A stretch of 8,412 nt of DNA. Origin: Candidatus Hydrogenedentota bacterium (lineage in GTDB: Bacteria > Hydrogenedentota > Hydrogenedentia > Hydrogenedentales > SLHB01). The DNA lies in contig JAHDWY010000034.1 in the NCBI GenBank assembly GCA_023384315.1, positions 1-8,412 of the forward strand, read 5' to 3'. Under the pieces are notes generated by a model. The model did not search any database. It was not told the DNA's origin and worked only from the letters and a program-made list of their open reading frames with translations. Shown here in pieces: positions 1 through 4,923 of this stretch; position 1 is the stretch's first letter, and each line of letters begins with the position of its first letter. Both the position numbers and the translations under genes were made by a program.

Positions 1-354
1 AGCTTCTTCCGCTGGATAGTCCGAGTTGCTCGTTTTCAACAGAACGCGGGGGGGAAGCGGATCGCTGCCCAGGTCTTCCGCGCGGATCGTCTCCCGATTG
101 GGCAAATCGATTACGAGGGCATCACCGAAGAACACGCCCGTGTCCACTTGGTGGAGCCGGTCGCCGCCGTCTTCAAAGTGCCAGGGCGCATCCACGTGGG
201 TGCCGGAATGGGTGCTCAAAGTCAGGGTGGAAACGTTACACCCGGAGCCTTCGGCAATTCGTGAAGCCGGCCGAAGCGAAAACTCGGTATCCCCCGGCCA
301 CACGGTCATACCTTTACGCATGGGAATGCTCACGTCTATCCACTTTACATCCAT
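1..354 (-). CDS. Cyclase / kynurenine formamidase-family metal hydrolase (3' end cut by window edge)
   Basis: The first 118 codons are present; the rest lies outside the window. The family (cyclase, PF04199) contains kynurenine formamidase, isatin hydrolase and polyketide-cyclase-like enzymes, soluble Zn/Mn hydrolases of roughly 200-260 residues. Seen directly: an N-terminal WPGD at residues 19-22 and the family metal-binding signature HSGTHVDAPWH at residues 49-59 (the H-x-G-T-H-x-D-x-P-x-H pattern, intact). LLKTSNSD at 105-112 is a typical later strand. The ATG at 354 is chosen because a GGGGA element lies 6 nt upstream and the protein begins at the usual first strand (VKWIDVSIPM). A perfect TATAAT lies about 80 nt upstream, so it may have its own promoter. 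The 290-nt gap from the glycan cassette also suggests separate expression. The substrate cannot be assigned from this fragment. Family assignment is firm; kynurenine formamidase is only one option. Confidence 0.9.
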   Translation of the reverse strand, partial: MDVKWIDVSIPMRKGMTVWPGDTEFSLRPASRIAEGSGCNVSTLTLSTHSGTHVDAPWHFEDGGDRLHQVDTGVFFGDALVIDLPNRETIRAEDLGSDPLPPRVLLKTSNSDYPAEEA

Positions 355-406
355 CCGGAATCCCCGATTACGACTGTCAAAGCCCACCGGTGTCGGGAGT
401 AGATTC

Positions 407-432
407 GACCGCATCGCAGCAAAATGGCGGTC
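407..432. repeat. Inverted repeat GACCGC-N14-GCGGTC over the predicted cyclase transcription start
   Basis: The arms at 407-412 and 427-432 are perfect 6-bp reverse complements with a 14-nt spacer, which puts their centres 20 bp (two helical turns) apart. The repeat lies just downstream of the TATAAT at 435-440, so it would cover the predicted transcription start. That position suits a repressor operator for a dimeric regulator, but a 6-bp repeat can also arise by chance. No regulator gene is next to it in the window. Confidence 0.3.
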
Positions 433-434
433 CC

Positions 435-440
435 ATTATA
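435..440 (-). promoter_or_regulatory. Candidate -10 box for the cyclase gene
   Basis: Read on the minus strand, 440-435 is a perfect TATAAT preceded by GGGGTG. The best -35 at 17-nt spacing is ATCGCA, matching only 3 of 6 consensus bases, so the promoter would be weak or activator-assisted. A start near 428 would give a leader of about 75 nt before the cyclase ATG at 354. This is inferred from sequence alone. Confidence 0.4.
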
Positions 441-644
441 CACCCCGATCCCTCCGGTGCGATATGGGGCTCTGCCTTATGGCCGTCGGTTGTCTAAATC
501 CCGTCGTGGAACCGAAACCTCCCCCCGTTCCATTTTCTCTTCAACTATCTCACATTTCATGGTTTATCGCAACCCGCAAATTCCGGCTTTCGCTGTCCAA
601 CCCGGCAGGGTGGCACGGCTGGAAGTCTCGAGCGTGGTTGATGT

Positions 645-1025
645 TTAGGGCGGAGGATCCTTTTCGATCTGCTCAACTTTGTGGGCGAGGAGCGCGACTT
701 CCTGGGTCAGTTCGCGATTGCGTTCCGCCAATCGGGAAATGACGATGGTGAAACACAGTACCAGCGCCAAGGTGAACGCGAAGTACATGGCAAAGAGCAC
801 GGTCAGGTACTGGAAATTGAAGAGGTGGGCGAGCCAGGTGATGATACTGGGAAACGCGCCTACCAAGAGGCTGAGCCCCGCGGTGGCAAGCCACAGGAGC
901 GCGTAACGCTCTTTCAGATACCCGCGGCGCACCAGTTCGAGGACCACGGCCAAGAGCAGAACGCTGAGCCCCAGGATGCCGAGCCGGTGTGCCGTTTGAA
1001 TTCCTGTTTGCGTATAGCCATCCAT
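645..1025 (-). CDS. DUF2304 family small membrane protein, partner of the adjacent GT2
   Basis: This is a 126-residue protein of the DUF2304 family. Three hydrophobic segments are visible at about residues 15-32, 42-64 and 70-97. Between the first two is a basic loop, VRRGYLKERYALLW (32-45), the most conserved part of the family as I know it. After the last helix comes a charged heptad-like tail (about 97-122) that could form a coiled coil, ending in EKDPPP. The ATG at 1025 is chosen because it falls 2 nt after the upstream GT2 stop. A longer in-frame opening back to 1193 only reads antisense-quality residues inside that gene. DUF2304 proteins commonly sit beside polyprenyl-phosphate glycosyltransferases. 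GacJ, beside GacI in the streptococcal group A carbohydrate cluster, is reported to bind and stimulate its GT2 partner. I infer the same role here, with the protein anchoring the soluble GT2 to the membrane. Confidence 0.85.
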   Translation of the reverse strand: MDGYTQTGIQTAHRLGILGLSVLLLAVVLELVRRGYLKERYALLWLATAGLSLLVGAFPSIITWLAHLFNFQYLTVLFAMYFAFTLALVLCFTIVISRLAERNRELTQEVALLAHKVEQIEKDPPP

Positions 1026-1027
1026 GC

Positions 1028-1750
1028 TCAGGGTTCTCCCGAGGTCGTGCGTTTTGTGGTCCGGAACAGATCGACAAAGATGGCAAGTCCGACTTTGACC
1101 ATATAGTACGCGGCATGGGGAGGTTTGATGGAGGTGACGCCGCCTTTCCGGGGATGCATAGTGACCGGGATCTCCACGGCGCGCAGCCCGCACATGTGCA
1201 GGATAACCAGCGCCTCGGCCTCCGGGTAGTCGTCCGGGTACCGGTCCGCGAATACCTCCAATGCCCGGCGATTCATCGCGCGGAACCCGCTGGTTGTGTC
1301 GGTAATGCCACCGCCGATCAGCGCGTCGACGAGACGGGATAGTATGGATTTACCGATCCTGCGGCTGAGCGACGGCGTGTAGCCGCTGTCGGCCACGTAG
1401 CGGGATCCAATGACGACGTCCGCGTCGTTGCGGGAAAGCCGCTCCACGAGCGAGGGGATCTGCTCGACGGGGTGCTGTCCATCGGCGTCGCATTGGATCG
1501 CGATGTCGTAGCCTTGGCGAATGGCGTATTTGAATCCAGTCTGCATGGCCCCGCCGATGCCGAGATTGTAGGGGAGCCGAACGAGCGCAGCATGGCCGGT
1601 GGCGCGCACCCGCTCCGCCGTCCGGTCGTGTGACCCGTCGTCAATCACCAGCACATTGTACTCCGGTGAGTGGGATCTCAACGCCGCGATAACGTCGCCG
1701 ATGGTCTCCTCCTCGTTGTACGCGGGGATGATGACGAGTACGCGCGGCAT
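1028..1750 (-). CDS. DPM1-like GT2 glycosyltransferase, probable polyprenyl-phosphate sugar synthase
   Basis: This 240-residue, single-domain GT-A protein has no membrane segment strong enough to anchor it. Motifs in order: IPAYNEEETIGDVI (8-21), VIDDGS (35-40), YNLGIGGAMQTGF (61-73), CDADGQH (87-93, the metal-binding DxD region) and DTTSGFR (151-157). NLG-x-G and D-x-TSGFR are typical of dolichol/undecaprenyl-phosphate mannose or glucose synthases. These transfer a sugar from a nucleotide donor to a polyprenyl phosphate at the inner membrane face. The ATG at 1750 shares its A with the TGA stop of the upstream gene (TGATG), and an AAAGAGAA element lies just upstream. An in-frame ATG at 1786 would add 12 residues inside the previous gene and is less likely. 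The downstream DUF2304 gene supports the polyprenyl-phosphate assignment. The sugar donor is not predictable from sequence. Confidence 0.88.
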   Translation of the reverse strand: MPRVLVIIPAYNEEETIGDVIAALRSHSPEYNVLVIDDGSHDRTAERVRATGHAALVRLPYNLGIGGAMQTGFKYAIRQGYDIAIQCDADGQHPVEQIPSLVERLSRNDADVVIGSRYVADSGYTPSLSRRIGKSILSRLVDALIGGGITDTTSGFRAMNRRALEVFADRYPDDYPEAEALVILHMCGLRAVEIPVTMHPRKGGVTSIKPPHAAYYMVKVGLAIFVDLFRTTKRTTSGEP

Positions 1751-2748
1751 CACGCAGTTCTCTTTCGCAGCACCAGGAAGACCCATATGCCGCGCAGCAT
1801 TCCGACAGCCCGGGCCACGTCACGCGCCAGCATGACGGGCAGGAACACTAGCATCATTGGATTTCCGGTGCGGCGCATCATTCGCCATGGCACTTGAAGT
1901 CGCGCGGCTATGAGCAGCGCGGAAAGCGCGGCAAGAGTCAAAATCGCTGCCGGGTGCAACGCAGTGGCGAGCGTGGCGAAGAAGGCAGCAATGACAAGGC
2001 AAATAAGCATGGGCGCCGCAAGGTCGGCGATTCCGGCGTACCGGTCGCCAGACGCGCGCTGGGGATGCTTGGCGTACAGTTTCATTCGCCAAAATCCATG
2101 GCGCATCTGGCACCGAAGGTACACGCCGAGTCGAGACGGGTGATGGTGGCGCACGACCGCATCGTGGACGAATCGAAGCCGGCCGCCCGCGTCGACGAGG
2201 CGATAGGCGAGATCGTTGTCCTCGCCGGACGCGGCGGTGAAGGCTTCGTCAAAACCGCCCACACGGTTGAACGCATTTCTCTCGTAGGCCACATTGAAGG
2301 AACCCAGAAAATCGACCTCCTCGCCGAGCGCCGCGTGACGCACCATTATCTCCTCGTGTATCCAGCGTGCCAGGAGCGAATCAGGATTGGCGATCCCGTA
2401 CGTTCCACCCGTGGCCGCGACGCGGTCGTCAAACCCGGAAACGAGCCGCTCCACCCAGTCTGCCTGCGGAACGCAGTCGGAGTCCGTGTAAACGAGAAGC
2501 GCTCCCTGCGCGACGCATGCGCCCGCGTTGCGCGCGGCGGCCGGACCCCGTTGCTCCTGATGCACGAATCTTACTGGAAACGATTCGGCGATACGAGCCG
2601 TATCGTCTGTCGAGCCGTCGTCTACCACGATAACTTCGACCGGTGCGTCCGTTTGCTGCAAGCAGCCTTTCAGACACGCTTCGAGCGTCCGGGCCGCGTT
2701 GTGGGCCGGAACGATCACGGACACGAGTGGATTCGCGTTCGAACTCAT
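1750..2748 (-). CDS. Membrane-associated family 2 glycosyltransferase
   Basis: This 332-residue protein has an N-terminal GT-A domain followed by C-terminal membrane helices. Motifs: VSVIVPAHNAARTL (9-22), VVDDGSTDDT (41-50), RGPAAARNAG (67-76), the DxD-type TDSDC (88-92), GSFNVAYER (149-157) and the catalytic-base region GEDNDLAYR (175-183). Hydrophobic stretches at about 243-262, 266-283 and 297-315 should hold the protein at the inner membrane. The start at 2748 forms an ATGA overlap with the stop of the upstream pssE-like gene. The reading frame stays open for another 122 codons upstream, but those residues are Arg-rich readthrough of the neighbour. It likely adds one sugar to a lipid-linked oligosaccharide; donor and linkage are unknown. 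It ends in a 1-nt overlap with the next GT2. Confidence 0.88.
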   Translation of the reverse strand: MSSNANPLVSVIVPAHNAARTLEACLKGCLQQTDAPVEVIVVDDGSTDDTARIAESFPVRFVHQEQRGPAAARNAGACVAQGALLVYTDSDCVPQADWVERLVSGFDDRVAATGGTYGIANPDSLLARWIHEEIMVRHAALGEEVDFLGSFNVAYERNAFNRVGGFDEAFTAASGEDNDLAYRLVDAGGRLRFVHDAVVRHHHPSRLGVYLRCQMRHGFWRMKLYAKHPQRASGDRYAGIADLAAPMLICLVIAAFFATLATALHPAAILTLAALSALLIAARLQVPWRMMRRTGNPMMLVFLPVMLARDVARAVGMLRGIWVFLVLRKRTA

Positions 2749-3245
2749 CGGGCGCGCTTCATTGGTTCGCGCCGCGCGACGGAGTCCACAACGTCGCGCA
2801 CGGCCGCAATCAACGGCTGTCGGGCGGGGGAGTAGCCGGTATGAGCGGGCGGCGGATCGGCGCAAGCGGACTCCAGGTTTGAGGTGTCCAGCACCATGCG
2901 CCCCCAGCCGCGGCGCTCCACGGCGCGCGCGAGATCGAGTTGATGATCGTTCATATGCTCGTTGAAACGTTTCATCCGCGGCACCACGATCAGGGGGCGC
3001 GCCATATCGAGCGCGTCGGTGACGCACCCGATTCCCGCGTGGCACACGACAAGGCGCGCCTCCCGCTGAACGGCGAGAACCTCGTCCCGGGGCCGGAAAT
3101 CGAAATGGTCGCAATGCACAGGGATCGTCTGCCCCATGCCGGTTTGAATGACGATCTTCTCGCCCGTCTTGGCCGCAACGGCGTCCATCGCGAGAATGAG
3201 CCGGGGGAAGTCGAGGAACATCGTGCCAACCGTTACGTAGATCAT
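2745..3245 (-). CDS. PssE / Alg13-like catalytic subunit of a split glycosyltransferase
   Basis: This 166-residue protein matches the C-terminal nucleotide-sugar-binding half of GT-B (GT28-type) transferases, the size expected for PssE, Cps14G or Alg13. Motifs: VTVGTMF (4-10), the donor-binding CHAGIG (68-73), PLIVVPR (84-90) and NEHMNDHQ (95-102), the last very close to the Alg13/PssE consensus NEH-x-x-DHQ. The ATG at 3245 overlaps the upstream pssD-like stop by 4 nt (ATGA), and a good GGAAGAGG element lies about 7 nt upstream. By family knowledge the two subunits combine into one enzyme, the membrane subunit binding the lipid acceptor and this one the donor. It likely adds the second sugar of a lipid-linked repeat unit. 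A proline-rich stretch at about 131-143 precedes the C-terminal helix. Confidence 0.87.
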   Translation of the reverse strand: MIYVTVGTMFLDFPRLILAMDAVAAKTGEKIVIQTGMGQTIPVHCDHFDFRPRDEVLAVQREARLVVCHAGIGCVTDALDMARPLIVVPRMKRFNEHMNDHQLDLARAVERRGWGRMVLDTSNLESACADPPPAHTGYSPARQPLIAAVRDVVDSVARREPMKRAR

Positions 3246-3736
3246 GGGCGCGCCTCTTCCGGGGCGGTCTCGTCGATCAGGCTCCCCGCGTAGAGCGCTC
3301 GCGGTCCGTACACTTCACGCAGTTCCGGCCATTGGACATAAAACCGCTCCGCCAGCCAATACATCACCCGGCCCGTCACTGAGGGTTCGGTCACTTGCGC
3401 GCCACATTCGATATAGATCGATGGAATGCGGAGAACTTTCGCGACCAGCACGACCGGAATGGCAATCTCGGCGCCGGTCGAAATCACGAGGTCAGGCCGT
3501 TCTTTTCGGAAGATGCGCGTGACGCGCACGAGATTCTTCAAAAACTCCACCGGGTTTCTGGCCATGTTCGGGACGAGATACGCATGCGGCAAGCGGCGTG
3601 TCGTGTCCGCGTCGTAGCAGAAGTAAAAGGTGTTGTGCCCCGCATAGCTCTCCGCCAACTGGAGCATTTCCGTGAGGTGACCTCCATGGGAGCAGGTGAG
3701 GCAGATCGTGATGTTTCTATGTTCGCTCCGTTCCAT
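3242..3736 (-). CDS. PssD / Alg14-like acceptor-side subunit of a split glycosyltransferase
   Basis: This 164-residue protein matches the N-terminal half of a GT-B transferase (Alg14, PssD, Cps14F type). Motifs: CSHGGHLTEML (15-25), matching the family GGHL-x-E-x-L signature, PDLVISTGAEIAIP (81-94), YIECGAQV (108-115), RVMYWLAERFYVQWPEL (123-139) and YAGSLI (149-154). There is no strong N-terminal membrane helix of the kind that anchors eukaryotic Alg14. The hydrophobic helix at about 90-104 may provide membrane contact. The ATG at 3736 lies 5 nt after the previous stop. A GTG codon directly before it is an alternative start, and no clear Shine-Dalgarno is seen, suggesting translational coupling. 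The reading frame extends to 4057 but that part is readthrough of the upstream GT2. It overlaps the pssE-like gene by 4 nt, which fits equal production of two subunits. Confidence 0.87.
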   Translation of the reverse strand: MERSEHRNITICLTCSHGGHLTEMLQLAESYAGHNTFYFCYDADTTRRLPHAYLVPNMARNPVEFLKNLVRVTRIFRKERPDLVISTGAEIAIPVVLVAKVLRIPSIYIECGAQVTEPSVTGRVMYWLAERFYVQWPELREVYGPRALYAGSLIDETAPEEARP

Positions 3737-3741
3737 CACGT

Positions 3742-4731
3742 CTACTGCGGGGCTGACGACGCTTCGCCGTGCTCTTGACGATGTCGAACTCGGGCCGCCG
3801 GTGGAATCGGGGTGACCAGGCCCTGCACGATGCCCCATGAATACGGCCAGATGACCACCCACCGCGCAATCCACCGCGGCAGCGCCGTCGACAGGCTGCG
3901 AAAGCGTATTGCCAAGAAAACAAACGTGATCAGCAAGGGCGTCAGCGCCACGCATACTCCCGGAACGGGCGCGACGATGGCCAGGAGAATTCCCGCCGGC
4001 AGCAATCCTGCCAAGACGGGGATCGCGAGCGTGTAGTACCAGAGACTGTCCCGCCATCCCGCCGCGCGCATCATGACGACGATATCCTTGCCCATCATCA
4101 CGGCTTTGCGCATGAGCCCGCGAAACTTGGTCTCGTAGCGATGGCGTACGGCAGCCCGTTCGTCGAACCAGATTCGATGGCCCGCTTTCCGAAGGGCCGT
4201 CGCGATGTAGACATCCTCGGCGGCGCTATGCCGCGGGAGTTTGAGCCATCCGCCCACGTCGCGAAGCGCCTGGGTGCGGAAGTAGCTGTTGCCACCGATG
4301 ATGCCTTCGCACTCCCCGGTCGACTCGGTTTCCACAATGAACCACATGTGGTGCAGCCATGCGGTGAAATTGCGGGCCTCCGCGGGAGGGTGACGTCCAG
4401 TGCCCGCGGCGATCTCAGATCGGGAGTCGAGGACCTCCTTCACGCTCTCGACCCATCCCGGGACCAGCTCGCAGTCCGCGTCCGTAAACGCCAGATAGTC
4501 CGTCGTACAGGCATCGAGCACGGCGTTTCTCGCCTCGTAAAGGCCGGTGGCATTGCTGGCGATGACCCGTGCCCCGTATTCCGTTGCGACCTCCGCAGTG
4601 GGGTCGGCGAGATCGTCCACGGCCACCAGCACTTCGTCCGGCGCCACGGTCTGCCGCGAAATACTGGCGAGGCAATCTCCGATAATGTGTTGCGCATTTC
4701 GCGCGCAGATTGCCAGCGTCAGTGATGCCAT
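3742..4731 (-). CDS. Membrane-associated family 2 glycosyltransferase, first gene of the glycan cassette
   Basis: This 329-residue protein has a GT-A domain and C-terminal hydrophobic helices (about 229-254, 255-276 and 286-305). Motifs: LAICARNAQHIIGDCL (6-21), VAVDDLADPT (36-45), YEARNAVLD (65-73), the DxD-type TDADC (83-87), GGNSYFR (146-152) and AEDVYIATAL (171-180), containing the usual ED catalytic pair. The normal DDGS nucleotide-binding motif reads DDLA here; the two aspartates are kept. The ATG at 4731 starts at the expected first beta strand, with a GGAA element about 5 nt upstream and a plausible promoter 41 nt further up. It is the promoter-proximal gene, 5 nt before the pssD-like gene. 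It may add an early sugar to a lipid-linked glycan; donor and acceptor are unknown. Confidence 0.88.
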   Translation of the reverse strand: MASLTLAICARNAQHIIGDCLASISRQTVAPDEVLVAVDDLADPTAEVATEYGARVIASNATGLYEARNAVLDACTTDYLAFTDADCELVPGWVESVKEVLDSRSEIAAGTGRHPPAEARNFTAWLHHMWFIVETESTGECEGIIGGNSYFRTQALRDVGGWLKLPRHSAAEDVYIATALRKAGHRIWFDERAAVRHRYETKFRGLMRKAVMMGKDIVVMMRAAGWRDSLWYYTLAIPVLAGLLPAGILLAIVAPVPGVCVALTPLLITFVFLAIRFRSLSTALPRWIARWVVIWPYSWGIVQGLVTPIPPAARVRHRQEHGEASSAPQ

Positions 4732-4778
4732 GCCGTTTCCGACCCCCTGTTGCGCCTACACGTTCCGATTCCACCGAG

Positions 4779-4807
4779 ATGGTATTGGACCTCCTCGCAA
4801 ATGGCAA
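4779..4807 (-). promoter_or_regulatory. Candidate sigma70 promoter for the glycan operon
   Basis: Read on the minus strand, TTGCCA (4807-4802, 5 of 6 consensus bases) is separated by exactly 17 nt from TACCAT (4784-4779, 4 of 6). Transcription would start near 4772 and leave a leader of about 41 nt before the ATG at 4731. The adjacent GAGGAGGT inside the spacer resembles a Shine-Dalgarno but no credible reading frame follows it. Confidence 0.45.
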
Positions 4808-4874
4808 GGTCTTTGTCGCTCATTCGCGGATTGGCGAAGCTATGACATTGATCTATCCGAAGATACGCCGGTTT

Positions 4875-4903
4875 TTGACAACAATTGACCGCATCCATAG
4901 AAT
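4875..4903 (+). promoter_or_regulatory. Near-consensus sigma70 promoter for the beta-CASP nuclease and lpxL genes
   Basis: A perfect TTGACA at 4875-4880 is separated by 17 nt from TAGAAT at 4898-4903 (5 of 6 matches to TATAAT). Transcription would begin near 4910, only about 14 nt before the TTG start at 4924. The match predicts strong constitutive expression. It also rules out a translation start at the in-frame TTG at 4885, which lies in the promoter spacer. Confidence 0.7.
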
Positions 4904-4913
4904 GCCTCCGATT

Positions 4914-4917
4914 GGAG
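4914..4917 (+). promoter_or_regulatory. Ribosome binding site that fixes the TTG start
   Basis: GGAG is followed after 6 nt (AATGCA) by TTG at 4924. The ATG inside AATGCA is out of frame with the nuclease. No in-frame ATG exists near the first beta strand, so this site and the promoter upstream together support a TTG start. Confidence 0.7.
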
Positions 4918-4923
4918 AATGCA

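Larger units (their letters stand above)
355..644. other. Intergenic gap, 290 nt, no convincing gene
   Basis: This gap lies between the DUF2304 stop and the cyclase start. Open frames across it on the plus strand translate to low-complexity, Arg/Pro/Ser-rich products without recognisable motifs, and one of them runs antisense through the cyclase gene, so I treat them as chance. I see no tRNA cloverleaf. The gap holds a candidate minus-strand promoter and an inverted repeat at 407-440 (listed separately). It also holds a 6-bp inverted repeat (507-512 with 527-532, 14-nt loop). No clear intrinsic terminator for the glycan operon is visible on the minus strand. Confidence 0.7.

Noticed and set aside
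398..440. tRNA-like GGTCGAATC on the minus strand
   Set aside because: It resembles a T-loop but lacks the flanking T-stem, the anticodon arm and an acceptor stem.
507..532. Inverted repeat TGGAAC-N14-GTTCCA followed by TTTTCTC on the plus strand, as a terminator
   Set aside because: No plus-strand gene precedes it, the stem is only 6 bp with a 14-nt loop, and on the minus strand, where the operon ends, no T-run follows.
26..742. A 238-codon plus-strand open frame
   Set aside because: It lies antisense to the cyclase gene, whose metal-binding motif is unmistakable, and runs into the DUF2304 gene. The product is Arg/Ser/Pro-rich with no motif.
1894..2835. A 313-codon plus-strand open frame
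   Set aside because: It is fully antisense to the GT2 gene at 1750-2748. The translation is Arg- and Val-rich without domain motifs, as expected for a high-G+C shadow frame.
2749..3114. N-terminal extension of the second GT2 frame
   Set aside because: The extra 122 residues are Arg-rich readthrough of the pssE-like gene. The ATGA overlap at 2748 and the GT2 first strand fix the start.
4885..4923. Earlier in-frame TTG codons (4885, 4912) as the nuclease start
   Set aside because: 4885 lies in the promoter spacer, and 4912 has no ribosome binding site in the short transcript. TTG at 4924 has GGAG at correct spacing.
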